From UBA7239 sp035430165 (GTDB taxonomy: Bacteria; Pseudomonadota; Gammaproteobacteria; Pseudomonadales; UBA7239), in the NCBI GenBank assembly GCA_035430165.1, contig DAOMGE010000014.1:1-60867 (forward strand): a DNA stretch of 60,867 bases, given 5' to 3'. The notes below the pieces were generated by a model that was not told where the DNA came from, ran no database searches, and saw nothing but the letters and a program-made list of their open reading frames with translations. Below are positions 16,412 through 25,615 of the stretch, piece after piece. Made by a program: the position numbers and the translations under genes. How positions within the stretch are numbered: position 1 is the first letter of the stretch; each line of letters starts with the position of its first letter.

Positions 16412-17533
16412 ATGAGAATTGTTTTTTTAACAAGCTCCTTGTCTGCCGGAGGCGCTGAGCGTGTTGCCAGTACGTTGGTTAATGCGTGGAATGACCGCGG
16501 AGATACGGTAACAATTATTCCGACTTTTTCGGGTGGTGGTGAACCATTTTATGCGCTTAATGAAAATGTCGAGCTGGTGTATCTTGCTAGTCTTGTGTCC
16601 GGAAACGGTAAGTCCCTGTCGGGATACATAAAGCGCTTGTTGGCTCTGCGTGGCTTGCTAATCGCCCGTAAGCCGGATGTTGTTGTGTCTTTTCTTCCCA
16701 ATGTAAACGTGGCGGTTATTATTGCTCTGTTTTTTTGCCAGATACCCCTTGTGATTTGCGAGCGATCTGATCCCTCATGTATACCTATTCCTCCTGTCTG
16801 GAGGCTGGCAATTCGTATTTTTTATCGTTTTGCAGACGTGCTGACAGTGCAGACATTGGCTGTTGCAGAGAAGGCGCGTACGATGTTTCCCGGGGTAAAG
16901 AAAATTATTGCCATCGCCAACCCATTGCCGGATGGTGTTGTTAAAACAAAATTGGCTAATGCAGGCAATGTTCGTCGTGTTTTGCTGAGTCTGGGGCGGT
17001 TATCGGAAGAAAAGCAGATTCACTTTGTTATCGATGCGTTTGCCCGGTTGCAAGAAAAGTTTCCGGATTGGGACTTGCATATTGTGGGCGACGGACCAAC
17101 AAGACCAGATCTGGAGCAGCAAGTGCGGGCCCTCGGTTTGCAAGATCGTATTTTATTCAAAGGTAAAACATCTGAACCATGGCAGGTCATGTCACAGGCA
17201 GATGTATTTGTTATGACGTCGCAATTTGAGGGCTTTCCTAATGCCTTGATGGAAGCGATGGGTATAGGCCTTCCTTGTGTAACATTTGATACGCCTAGTG
17301 GTCCACGTGAACTGAGTGAGAATGGCGAGTGCGCCCTGCTGGTGCCGTTTAATGATAGCGAAGGTCTGTTGTCAGCTTTGCAGGCACTGTTCGCTGATGC
17401 GGAATTGCGAAAGAAACTGGGAGAAAAAGCAAAAGCGTCTGTGCTTGGTCGTTATCGTTTGCCTGTTGTATTGGCGCAGTGGGATAAATTATTTGCCGAG
17501 ATTGGTGTTGACGTGAGTAACGTCAAGTCATGA
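16412..17533 (+). CDS. GT4 family glycosyltransferase (PglH-like paralog)
   Basis: A 373-residue GT-B enzyme with N-terminal SAGGAERVASTLVNAWN and EX7E motif FEGFPNALMEAMG near residue 272. Both ends align by eye with the protein from 14062, including the stretch after the EX7E motif (TFDTPSGPREL versus SFDCDTGPRDI), so it looks like a duplication with altered specificity. It sits between the polymerase gene and another GT4 gene and overlaps the latter by four bases. Confidence 0.87.
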   Translation: MRIVFLTSSLSAGGAERVASTLVNAWNDRGDTVTIIPTFSGGGEPFYALNENVELVYLASLVSGNGKSLSGYIKRLLALRGLLIARKPDVVVSFLPNVNVAVIIALFFCQIPLVICERSDPSCIPIPPVWRLAIRIFYRFADVLTVQTLAVAEKARTMFPGVKKIIAIANPLPDGVVKTKLANAGNVRRVLLSLGRLSEEKQIHFVIDAFARLQEKFPDWDLHIVGDGPTRPDLEQQVRALGLQDRILFKGKTSEPWQVMSQADVFVMTSQFEGFPNALMEAMGIGLPCVTFDTPSGPRELSENGECALLVPFNDSEGLLSALQALFADAELRKKLGEKAKASVLGRYRLPVVLAQWDKLFAEIGVDVSNVKS

Positions 17534-18687
17534 AAGTTTGTCATGTTATTACAGGACTCAACAATGGAGGAGCTGAAGGGGCTCTGTATCGCCTGTGTTC
17601 GGCTGGCTGGCCTGAAAACTATCGGCACATTGTGATCTCTTTGATGGATAGGGGTGTTTATGCCGACAAACTTGAGCGTTGTGGTGTTGAGGTACATTGC
17701 CTGTATATGCCGCGATCAAGGATTACTCCGGGTGCTGTTTTCGCATTGTGGCGTTTGCTTGTAAATCTGCAGCCTTCGGTGGTGCAAACCTGGATGTACC
17801 ACGCAGATCTGGTGGGCGGTATTATTGCACGACTGGCAGGCATCAAATCGATTGCGTGGGGTATACGCCATGCCAATCTTGATCCTGAAAAAAATTCACG
17901 AGCTACACTTTTTTTGATTTACATGTGTGCCAGATTATCCAGGTGGCTGCCATCCAGGATTGTAAGTTGTTCAAGCGTGGCTACAGATTTGCACAAAAGT
18001 ATCGGATTTTGTTCTGAAAAATTTGTAACCATTCCCAATGGCTATTTCCTGGATAATTTACAGGTTGATGCTAATGCCCGCAGCGCTGTAAGGGATTCCT
18101 TGTCATTGCCAGAATCAATGCCGGTAGTGGGAATGGTGGCGCGTTTTGATCCGCAAAAAGACCATAATAATTTTCTTGCTGCGCTCGGCTTATTAAAGAA
18201 GCAGGGGAATATGTTTACCTGTTTGTTGGTCGGCATGGGGATGGACGCAGACAATCTTCCCTTGGTCGAAGAAATCAAGAGGGCGGACATTGAAAATGAA
18301 GTCCGTTTGTTGGGTGCGCGTCATGATATTCCTGCTGTAATGAACGCGATTGATATCCATGTATTGTCCAGTTTAGGGGAGGCATTTCCCAATGTGCTGG
18401 CAGAAGCAATGGCTTGCGGCACGCCTTGCGTAACAACGGATGTGGGAGATGCTGCTTTCATTGTGGCTGATACCGGTTGGGTAGTCCCGCCTCGCAAGCC
18501 ACACGCCCTGGCTGATGCAATCGCTGCGGCACTGGGCACAATGAAGGATAATGATGCATGGCAGCAGCGCCAGTTAGCGTGCCGGCAACGCATAGTGGAT
18601 AATTTTTCCATTAATAAAATGGTCTCTGCTTACCGGCAGGTGTGGGAAAGCATCCTTGCTGAAGAAAATCACAAAGGATTTAACTGA
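17530..18687 (+). CDS. GT4 family glycosyltransferase
   Basis: A 385-residue GT-B transferase. The start HVITGLNNGGAEGALYRL is the GT4 acceptor-side signature, and GEAFPNVLAEAMACGTP contains the EX7E donor motif near residue 285. It differs clearly from the two PglH-like neighbours. Acceptor and donor cannot be assigned. It overlaps the preceding gene by four bases, and the amidotransferase gene starts three bases after its stop. Confidence 0.87.
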   Translation: MKVCHVITGLNNGGAEGALYRLCSAGWPENYRHIVISLMDRGVYADKLERCGVEVHCLYMPRSRITPGAVFALWRLLVNLQPSVVQTWMYHADLVGGIIARLAGIKSIAWGIRHANLDPEKNSRATLFLIYMCARLSRWLPSRIVSCSSVATDLHKSIGFCSEKFVTIPNGYFLDNLQVDANARSAVRDSLSLPESMPVVGMVARFDPQKDHNNFLAALGLLKKQGNMFTCLLVGMGMDADNLPLVEEIKRADIENEVRLLGARHDIPAVMNAIDIHVLSSLGEAFPNVLAEAMACGTPCVTTDVGDAAFIVADTGWVVPPRKPHALADAIAAALGTMKDNDAWQQRQLACRQRIVDNFSINKMVSAYRQVWESILAEENHKGFN

Positions 18688-18690
18688 TTT

Positions 18691-20646
18691 ATGTGTGGTT
18701 TAGCTGGTTTTTTTAATCCTCGATCAGGCGGTGATTTGTCTGCGCAGGTGTTGCGTATGGCAGATGCCATTATTCACCGTGGCCCTGATGATAGTGGTAT
18801 ATGGGTTGACGAACAGGTTGGGCTTGCACTCGGGCATCGTCGTTTGTCGATCCTGGATTTGTCCCCTGCGGGACACCAGCCTATGGTATCTGTTTGCGGG
18901 CGCTATACCATTGCATTCAATGGTGAAATCTATAATCACCTGGATTTACGTAAACAGCTGGAACAGCAAATCGCTGCACCTGCATGGCGGGGCCATGCCG
19001 ACACAGAAACCCTGTTGGCCGGTTTTGCTGCATGGGGTATTGAAAAAACGCTGCAAGCCACAGTGGGTATGTTTGCTATTGCATTGTGGGATAACGAAAA
19101 AAATACACTGACATTGGCGCGTGATCGCCTTGGGGAAAAGCCGCTTTATTACGGTTGGCAAAACGGTGTTTTGATGTTTGCATCCGAGTTGAAAGCGCTC
19201 AAGGTGCATCCTTCTTTTCGTGGTGAAATTGATCGTAATGCTATTGCGTTGATGATGCGCCATAACTACATTCCAGCTCCTTACAGTATTTATCAAGGCA
19301 TCAACAAATTGTTGCCGGGCCATTATCTTTCATTGCCGCTTGATCGCGCTGGTCTTACTTCGGACATAGCCTCACTGCCTTACTGGAAATTTAACGATGT
19401 GGTTGAGGCTGGCCTTGCCAGTCCTTTTGCTGGTAGTGATGCTGAAGCTATTGATGCGCTTGAGGTGCAGTTGAAGTCGAGCATCAAGGCGCAGATGCTG
19501 GCAGATGTACCGCTGGGTGCATTTCTCAGTGGTGGAATCGACAGTAGCACTATTGTGGCGCTAATGCAGGCACAAAGTAGCCAGCCAGTGCGTACATTTA
19601 CCATTGGCTTTCATGAAGAGGGCTATAACGAAGCTGTGCATGCCAAGGCTGTAGCAAAGCATCTTGGTACGGAGCATACGGAATTATATGTGCGTCCTGA
19701 AGAAGCGCTTGCGGTAATACCGAAGCTGCCTTCCATGTATTGCGAACCGTTCAGTGACAGCTCGCAAATCCCTACATTTCTCGTAAGCCAGTTGGCACGA
19801 CAACATGTGACAGTTAGTTTGAGTGGTGATGCGGGCGATGAGTTGTTTGGCGGTTATGGTCGTTATCGACAGTCTGTGAAAATCTGGGGAAAGATGAAAT
19901 ATCTTCCATCGTCTTTGCGTAAGAACATTGCAGATTTATTGCGTGTTATTCCGCCTGTGTTGTTCGATAGCGTGTTCAATAGTTTGGCGCCCCTGCTGCC
20001 GACCAGTCTGCGCTTTGCCAAGCCTGCAGACAAAGTGTTGAAGTTGGCAGAAATATTGGCGTTGCCCGGTAGGGAAAGTTTTTACCGTGAACTGGTAAGT
20101 CACTCAAAAAATCCTGCAAGTTTAGTGGTCGGCGCGCAAGAGCCTTCGACACTGTTATCTGATGCAACGGCTTGGCCAAACGTTGACTCATTCGAACACT
20201 GGATGATGGCGATGGATGCGCAAACTTATTTACCGGATGATATTCTGGTGAAAGTCGATCGCGCTGCGATGGCTAACAGCCTGGAGACGCGCGTGCCTAT
20301 GCTGGATCATCGCGTGGTTGAGCTGGCGTGGCGCATGCCATTGCATCTGAAAATGCGTGGAACTGAAGGTAAATGGTTATTACGGCAAGTGCTTTACCGC
20401 CATGTGCCGAAAGCCTTGATTGACCGGCCTAAAATGGGTTTTGGTATTCCGCTGGATGGCTGGCTCCGTGGCCCGTTGCGGGAATGGGCTGAAGCCTTGT
20501 TGAATGAAAGCCGGTTACGGCAAGAGGGCTATTTCAGGCCAGAGCCCATTCGGCAGATGTGGACTGAGCATTTATCTGGCCAGCGTAATTGGCAGCATTA
20601 TCTTTGGGATGTATTGATGTTTCAGGCATGGCTAGAGCAACAATAA
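18691..20646 (+). CDS. glutamine-dependent asparagine synthetase family amidotransferase (WbpS-like)
   Basis: A 651-residue two-domain enzyme. Cys2 in MCGLAGFFNP is the glutaminase nucleophile (domain about 1-190), and the ATP pyrophosphatase loop SGGIDSS is near residue 280. In loci that make GalNAcA, such as Pseudomonas O6 (WbpS) and Francisella (WbtH), this family is assigned to amidate the uronic acid to a uronamide. With tviB and tviC in the same operon I infer the same here. A housekeeping asparagine synthetase is the alternative, but the position argues against it. Confidence 0.88.
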   Translation: MCGLAGFFNPRSGGDLSAQVLRMADAIIHRGPDDSGIWVDEQVGLALGHRRLSILDLSPAGHQPMVSVCGRYTIAFNGEIYNHLDLRKQLEQQIAAPAWRGHADTETLLAGFAAWGIEKTLQATVGMFAIALWDNEKNTLTLARDRLGEKPLYYGWQNGVLMFASELKALKVHPSFRGEIDRNAIALMMRHNYIPAPYSIYQGINKLLPGHYLSLPLDRAGLTSDIASLPYWKFNDVVEAGLASPFAGSDAEAIDALEVQLKSSIKAQMLADVPLGAFLSGGIDSSTIVALMQAQSSQPVRTFTIGFHEEGYNEAVHAKAVAKHLGTEHTELYVRPEEALAVIPKLPSMYCEPFSDSSQIPTFLVSQLARQHVTVSLSGDAGDELFGGYGRYRQSVKIWGKMKYLPSSLRKNIADLLRVIPPVLFDSVFNSLAPLLPTSLRFAKPADKVLKLAEILALPGRESFYRELVSHSKNPASLVVGAQEPSTLLSDATAWPNVDSFEHWMMAMDAQTYLPDDILVKVDRAAMANSLETRVPMLDHRVVELAWRMPLHLKMRGTEGKWLLRQVLYRHVPKALIDRPKMGFGIPLDGWLRGPLREWAEALLNESRLRQEGYFRPEPIRQMWTEHLSGQRNWQHYLWDVLMFQAWLEQQ

Positions 20647-20680
20647 AGCCATTTTCACCTCGCAGGAGGTATCAGGCGCT

Positions 20681-21805
20681 ATGAAATTTCTTCTGATAGC
20701 GAGCTATGCCGAGTCGATTCTGACTTTTCGTGGTGCATTGATTGCTGCTCTGCGGCATCGCGGCCTGGATGTGCATGTGGCTGCGCCGGATGTGCCGGCG
20801 GGCAGCGGGGTACGCACAGCGCTGGAGGAAATGGGTGTGACTGTCCATGACATTCCGATGCGTCGTACGGGGATGAATCCCTGGTCTGATTTGTTGTTGT
20901 TGTTGCATCTTTGGCGGTTGATGCGATCTATACGTCCTGACCTTGTAATGGGTTATACGATAAAGCCGGTTATATATGGCTCATTGTCGGCGTGGTTGGC
21001 TCGCGTACCTCGCCGTTATGCCTTGGTGACCGGTTTGGGTTATGCCTTCACGGAAACGGATGAGACTGCCGGACAGCGTGGTTTGCTGCGTGCGTTGGTG
21101 CGCAACCTGTATGCATTGGCATTGGCGCGGGTTCATCTGGTTTTTTTCCAGAATCCGGATGACGAAGCGCTCTTTCGCCAACGCGGTATTTTGCAATCAG
21201 GTGTGCGGTCAAAAGTGGTGAATGGTTCAGGTATTAACGTGGCGGATTTTACGCCAGTGTCCCTGCCTGCAAACATGAGTTTCCTGCTGATCGCTCGTCT
21301 GCTGGGTGACAAGGGTGTGCGTGAGTATGCGGCAGCTGCCCGTGAGCTGCGCTTGTCGTATCCTGATGTTACATTCCGGCTAGTGGGCTGGATTGACGAG
21401 AATCCTGATGCAATCAAGCAACACGAACTGGATACGTGGATAGCAGAAGGTACGCTTGAATTTTTGGGCAAGTTGAAAGATGTGCGCCCCGCTATTGCCG
21501 GTTGTACCGTGTATGTGTTGCCAAGTTACCGTGAAGGGACGCCACGCACGGTACTGGAAGCCATGGCAATGGGAAGGGCAATCATTACGGCAGATGCGCC
21601 CGGCTGCCGTGAAACAGTGGTAGATGGGGATAACGGGTTTCTTGTGCCAGTCAAATCAGTTAATGCATTGGTCACATCAATGAAAAAACTGATCGATGAG
21701 CCTGCACTTTGTGTTCGCATGGGCGCGCGTTCTCGTGCCATCGCTGAAAACAAATATGATGTGAACAAAGTCAATGCCATGATGCTCGACGAAATGGGAA
21801 TCTGA
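20681..21805 (+). CDS. GT4 family glycosyltransferase, PglA/WbpT-like
   Basis: A 374-residue GT-B enzyme. The N-terminal half includes DLVMGYTIKPVIYGS and VTGLGYAFT, typical of the PglA group that adds the second sugar to a lipid-linked bacillosamine-type acceptor, and the donor motif is REGTPRTVLEAMAMG near residue 285. An AGGAGGT ribosome site precedes the ATG. Position beside the acetyltransferase, aminotransferase, dehydratase and initiating transferase supports a role as the second transferase. The sugar added is not established. Confidence 0.85.
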   Translation: MKFLLIASYAESILTFRGALIAALRHRGLDVHVAAPDVPAGSGVRTALEEMGVTVHDIPMRRTGMNPWSDLLLLLHLWRLMRSIRPDLVMGYTIKPVIYGSLSAWLARVPRRYALVTGLGYAFTETDETAGQRGLLRALVRNLYALALARVHLVFFQNPDDEALFRQRGILQSGVRSKVVNGSGINVADFTPVSLPANMSFLLIARLLGDKGVREYAAAARELRLSYPDVTFRLVGWIDENPDAIKQHELDTWIAEGTLEFLGKLKDVRPAIAGCTVYVLPSYREGTPRTVLEAMAMGRAIITADAPGCRETVVDGDNGFLVPVKSVNALVTSMKKLIDEPALCVRMGARSRAIAENKYDVNKVNAMMLDEMGI

Positions 21806-21808
21806 ACA

Positions 21809-22420
21809 GTGTCCCGGGATAAAAAATATATTTATCGCAGGGCGGGAGAAATCCATGCCGCCAATATCAACCAGGGGTTTCTGGCTACGTTGGGTTCTGG
21901 CTTTCTGGCATTGTTGTACCAGGCAATTGACGAGGCGCCAGACAGCACCTTGATTGTCGCGCAAGAGAATGATGATGTTGTGGGTTTTGTTGCTGGCGGC
22001 ACGGGTATGGGGGCAATATACAGGCAGTTGTTGCGCAGGCCATTAGCTTTACTGGTTGCGCTATTGCCGGCTTTGCTTAATCCGGCTCGGCTATGGCGCA
22101 TCATCGAAATCCTGCGTTACAGCGGCGGTGATAACGATGGGCTTGCCAATATGCCGTGCGCAGAATTGCTGAGTATTGCTGTCGATCCGCAGTTTCGTGG
22201 TAAAGGCCATGCAGAACAGCTGTACCTGCAGTTAGTGGAGTATTTTACTGGACGTGGCGAAAAGGCTTTTCGTATTGTTGTCGGTGAGGTTTTGCTTCCA
22301 GCCCATAAATTTTATCGACGCATGGGGGCTGTTCCTGTTGCGGAAATGGAAGTGCACAAGGGCGCGAGTTCAACGATCTATGTTCACGAATTGTCTGGCT
22401 CCAGGCCAGGGGGAAAATAA
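21809..22420 (+). CDS. GNAT family N-acetyltransferase
   Basis: A 203-residue acetyl-CoA-dependent transferase. Motif A is present as SIAVDPQFRGKGHAEQLY (pyrophosphate-binding Q-x2-G-x-G) at about residues 112-130. Between it and the N-terminus lies a hydrophobic stretch (LLRRPLALLVALLPALL). It is placed between the PglA-like transferase and the LegC-type aminotransferase, so N-acetylation of the UDP-4-amino sugar is the likely reaction. Campylobacter PglD does this with an unrelated beta-helix fold, so this would be an alternative enzyme for the same step. GTG start three bases after the previous stop. Confidence 0.83.
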   Translation: MSRDKKYIYRRAGEIHAANINQGFLATLGSGFLALLYQAIDEAPDSTLIVAQENDDVVGFVAGGTGMGAIYRQLLRRPLALLVALLPALLNPARLWRIIEILRYSGGDNDGLANMPCAELLSIAVDPQFRGKGHAEQLYLQLVEYFTGRGEKAFRIVVGEVLLPAHKFYRRMGAVPVAEMEVHKGASSTIYVHELSGSRPGGK

Positions 22421-22423
22421 ACC

Positions 22424-23602
22424 ATGCCGGATCATCAGGCTCGCTTTGCACCAATTGTCGAGTTTATTCGCTCGATTTACGGCCAGGATTTTGTCACCTT
22501 GCACCGTCCGGTTTTTGAAGGCCGTGAAAAACAATATCTGATTGACTGTATCGATTCCAATTTTGTGTCTTCGGTTGGCGCAAAAGTTACAGAATTTGAA
22601 AAAATGGTGGCTGAATTTACCGGTGCAAAATACGCCATCGCTACGGTAAACGGCACGGCTGCCTTGCATGTGGCATTGCAGCTCTCGGGTGTGGGGCGTG
22701 ATGACGAAGTAATTACCCAGGCGCTCACATTTATCGCCACCTGCAATGCGCTCAGCTACTGTGGTGCAGTGCCGGTATTTGTGGATGTAGATCGTGACAC
22801 CATGGGTTTGAGTCCTTTTGCACTGCGTAGTTTTCTGGAACAACATGCTGAGTGTCGGGACGGGCAAGCCTATAACAAGGGCAGTGGGCGCAGGTTGGCA
22901 GCCTGTGTGCCAATGCACACATTTGGTCATCCTGCCCGCATCGCAGAAATTGCCACAATCTGTGCCGAATGGGGCATTGCGCTCGTGGAAGATACTGCAG
23001 AATCCCTGGGGAGTTATGTTGGGGAACGGCATACCGGTAATTTCGGCGCGATGGCCTGCCTGAGTTTCAATGGCAACAAAGTGATCACAACGGGTGGTGG
23101 CGGAATGCTCATCACCAATGATGAAGTGTTGGCCAAACGCGCCAAGCACATCACAACAACCTCAAAGGTTCCCCATCCATACGAATTTGTGCACGATGAA
23201 ACGGGTTACAACTACCGCTTGCCCAATCTCAATGCAGCGTTAGGTTGTGCGCAGATGGAGCGCCTGCATGAAATGTTGGCAGTGAAACGTGAAGTGGCTT
23301 TGCGCTACCGCGATTTTTTTGCGGCTCAGGATATGCATTTTGTGCAAGAGCCAGAAGGTTGTACCAGTAACTACTGGCTTAATGCCATCATCCTGGATTC
23401 TCTGGTGGAGCGTGATGCGTTCCTCAAGTTCAGCAACGAAGCCGGCGTGATGACACGGCCAGTCTGGCGCTTGATGACGCATCTCGATATGTACAAAAAC
23501 AGCCAGCATGACGGTCTGGCGAATTCCCTCTGGCTGGAGGAACGGGTGGTGAATATTCCATCCAGTGTGCCGGATGGTGCGCTTGCCAGCTGGTTGCCAT
23601 AA
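22424..23602 (+). CDS. LegC-family sugar aminotransferase (DegT/StrS fold)
   Basis: A 392-residue PLP enzyme. The Schiff-base lysine is in LSFNGNKVITTGGGGM (about residue 219), a pattern specific to the LegC/PglE-like subgroup acting on UDP-4-keto-6-deoxy-GlcNAc. LVEDTAESLGS carries the pyridine-contacting aspartate. The adjacent 4,6-dehydratase (23627) makes its probable substrate and the GNAT (21809) would acetylate its product, giving a UDP-2,4-diacetamido-trideoxyhexose of bacillosamine type. Length and motifs are intact. Confidence 0.88.
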   Translation: MPDHQARFAPIVEFIRSIYGQDFVTLHRPVFEGREKQYLIDCIDSNFVSSVGAKVTEFEKMVAEFTGAKYAIATVNGTAALHVALQLSGVGRDDEVITQALTFIATCNALSYCGAVPVFVDVDRDTMGLSPFALRSFLEQHAECRDGQAYNKGSGRRLAACVPMHTFGHPARIAEIATICAEWGIALVEDTAESLGSYVGERHTGNFGAMACLSFNGNKVITTGGGGMLITNDEVLAKRAKHITTTSKVPHPYEFVHDETGYNYRLPNLNAALGCAQMERLHEMLAVKREVALRYRDFFAAQDMHFVQEPEGCTSNYWLNAIILDSLVERDAFLKFSNEAGVMTRPVWRLMTHLDMYKNSQHDGLANSLWLEERVVNIPSSVPDGALASWLP

Positions 23603-23626
23603 ATGCATTTGAAGGAGCTATAACGA

Positions 23627-24814
23627 ATGAATGTTTTGCAACTGATTGGTCGCAGCCAACCGCTGTTTGATGCGGATGTGGCGAGCTATGAAAAGGAATT
23701 ATCCGAGAAAGTAGCCTCCAGCCGTTTTCTGGTTATCGGTGGTGCGGGTTCTATCGGCCAGGCGGTAACGCGTGAAATTTTCAAGCGTAATCCGCGCGTG
23801 TTGCATGTGGTGGATATCAGTGAAAACAACATGGTGGAACTGGTTCGTGATATCCGTAGCACACTTGGCTACAACGACGGTGATTTTCGCACCTTCGCCA
23901 TTGATTGCGGGAGTCGTGAATATGCGGCTTTATTGAATGCGGAAAAAGGCTATGACTATGTGCTGAATTTATCGGCACTCAAGCATGTGCGCAGTGAGAA
24001 GGATCCGTTTACGCTGATGCGCTTGATTGAAGTCAACATCCTGAATACGATCAATACACTGGCACAAGCACGCCAGCATGGTGCAAAAAAATATTTCTGT
24101 GTCTCTACCGATAAAGCGGCTAATCCAGTCAACATGATGGGTGCTAGCAAGCGCATCATGGAGATGTTCCTGATGCAGGCCAGTGAGCAGCTGCCAATTT
24201 CTACAGCGCGTTTTGCCAATGTGGCGTTTTCAGATGGCTCACTGCTTCACGGTTTTAACCAGCGTTTTGCCAAGCACCAGCCGATTTCGGCGCCGAACGA
24301 TGTGCGCCGTTATTTCGTCACGCCACAGGAATCCGGCGAGTTGTGCTTGATGTCCTGCATGCTGGGTGAGAACCGGGATATTTTTTTCCCGAAGCTGAGT
24401 GAGCAACTGGATCTCACCAGATTTTCCGATATTGCGGTGCGCTATCTGGCAGCATTGGGTTATGAAGCTTATGAGTGCGCGAGTGAGGATGAGGCGCGAG
24501 ACCGTGCGGCAGAATTGATTGCGAGGCGCCAGTGGCCTTGCTATTTTTTTGCTAGCGATACCACGGGTGAGAAAGATTTCGAAGAGTTTTTTACCGATGC
24601 TGAAACGCTGGATATGGGGCGATTCCAGAGTATTGGAGTCATCAAGAATGCACCTGTTTATGACAAGGAGCGGCTTGAGTATTTTCTGGCAACGATCAAC
24701 AGGTTGCGAAGTCAAGCTACTTGGGACAAGCCTGAGTTGGTCGATTTGTTTAACTATATGATCCCGGATTTTGCTCATAAGGAAACCGGTAAATATCTCG
24801 ATAGCAGGATGTAG
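23627..24814 (+). CDS. UDP-N-acetylglucosamine 4,6-dehydratase (short CapD/FlaA1-like)
   Basis: A 395-residue SDR. The nucleotide motif GGAGSIGQAVTREIF is near residue 38, and STDKAANPVNMMGASKR contains the family active-site region. It lacks the N-terminal membrane helices of PglF/WbpM and is closer in size to soluble dehydratases, with an extra C-terminal part of some 60 residues. It converts UDP-GlcNAc to the 4-keto-6-deoxy sugar that the LegC-like enzyme aminates. A GGAG ribosome site precedes the ATG. Confidence 0.87.
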   Translation: MNVLQLIGRSQPLFDADVASYEKELSEKVASSRFLVIGGAGSIGQAVTREIFKRNPRVLHVVDISENNMVELVRDIRSTLGYNDGDFRTFAIDCGSREYAALLNAEKGYDYVLNLSALKHVRSEKDPFTLMRLIEVNILNTINTLAQARQHGAKKYFCVSTDKAANPVNMMGASKRIMEMFLMQASEQLPISTARFANVAFSDGSLLHGFNQRFAKHQPISAPNDVRRYFVTPQESGELCLMSCMLGENRDIFFPKLSEQLDLTRFSDIAVRYLAALGYEAYECASEDEARDRAAELIARRQWPCYFFASDTTGEKDFEEFFTDAETLDMGRFQSIGVIKNAPVYDKERLEYFLATINRLRSQATWDKPELVDLFNYMIPDFAHKETGKYLDSRM

Positions 24815-24816
24815 TC

Positions 24817-25485
24817 ATGCAACGATTTCTCGATATTATCCTGTCATTTACTGCCTTGCTGGTTTTGTCGCCATTGCTGGTGCCGATTGTGATTCTCCTG
24901 AAATTGACAGGCGAAGGCGAAGTCTTTTTTGTGCAGCAGCGTGTAGGTCGCAATGGGAAACTGTTTGGCCTTTACAAGTTTGCCACCATGCTCAAAAACA
25001 GTCCCAATGTGGGTACGGGTACTGTCACCCTGAAAGATGATCCCCGTATTCTGCCTATTGGAAAATTCTTGAGAAAAACCAAGATCAACGAGTTGCCCCA
25101 GTTACTCAATATCCTGAATGGCAGTATGAGTGTAATTGGCCCACGTCCCCAGACGCAGCGCTGTTTTGATGCGTTTCCTCAGGTGGTACAAGGCACTATC
25201 ATCAAGGTGCGTCCCGGGCTGTCTGGTATTGGCTCCATCATCTTCCGTGATGAAGAGGACATGCTACATAGCCAGATGGACTCCGAGAAATTTTATGACA
25301 ACATCATCATGCCCTACAAAGGGGCTCTGGAAGAATGGTATGTGGCCAATCAGGGTTTGCGCACATACATCTTGTTGATTGTGCTGACTGTATGGGTGGT
25401 TTTGTTTCCAAAATCGCGGCTGGTCTGGTCAAGCTTCCACAACCTGCCACTACCACCCGTTGAGCTGAAGGGTTGGCTAGGATAA
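24817..25485 (+). CDS. initiating phosphoglycosyltransferase (bacterial sugar transferase, PglC-like)
   Basis: A 222-residue monotopic membrane enzyme that moves a phosphosugar from UDP-sugar to undecaprenyl phosphate. The N-terminal re-entrant helix is at about 4-29, the KTKINELPQLLNIL region follows, and GPRPQ ends the active-site segment. The family dyad is Asp-Glu; here the codons read AAC GAG (Asn-Glu), so the residue that acts as nucleophile in PglC is replaced. A second hydrophobic helix near residues 184-200 is unusual for the small PglC form. The start is two bases after the dehydratase stop. Confidence 0.85.
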   Translation: MQRFLDIILSFTALLVLSPLLVPIVILLKLTGEGEVFFVQQRVGRNGKLFGLYKFATMLKNSPNVGTGTVTLKDDPRILPIGKFLRKTKINELPQLLNILNGSMSVIGPRPQTQRCFDAFPQVVQGTIIKVRPGLSGIGSIIFRDEEDMLHSQMDSEKFYDNIIMPYKGALEEWYVANQGLRTYILLIVLTVWVVLFPKSRLVWSSFHNLPLPPVELKGWLG

Positions 25486-25615
25486 GTATTCCCCATTGAT
25501 GTAGGGGGCTCCGGTGTATCGAACAAGCGTATCTGGTTGCTGTGTTTGTCCTTTATGTTGAATAAGTGAACTTCATCACGATACTATGCTGGCAACGGAA
25601 TAGAAGAAGTATCGG

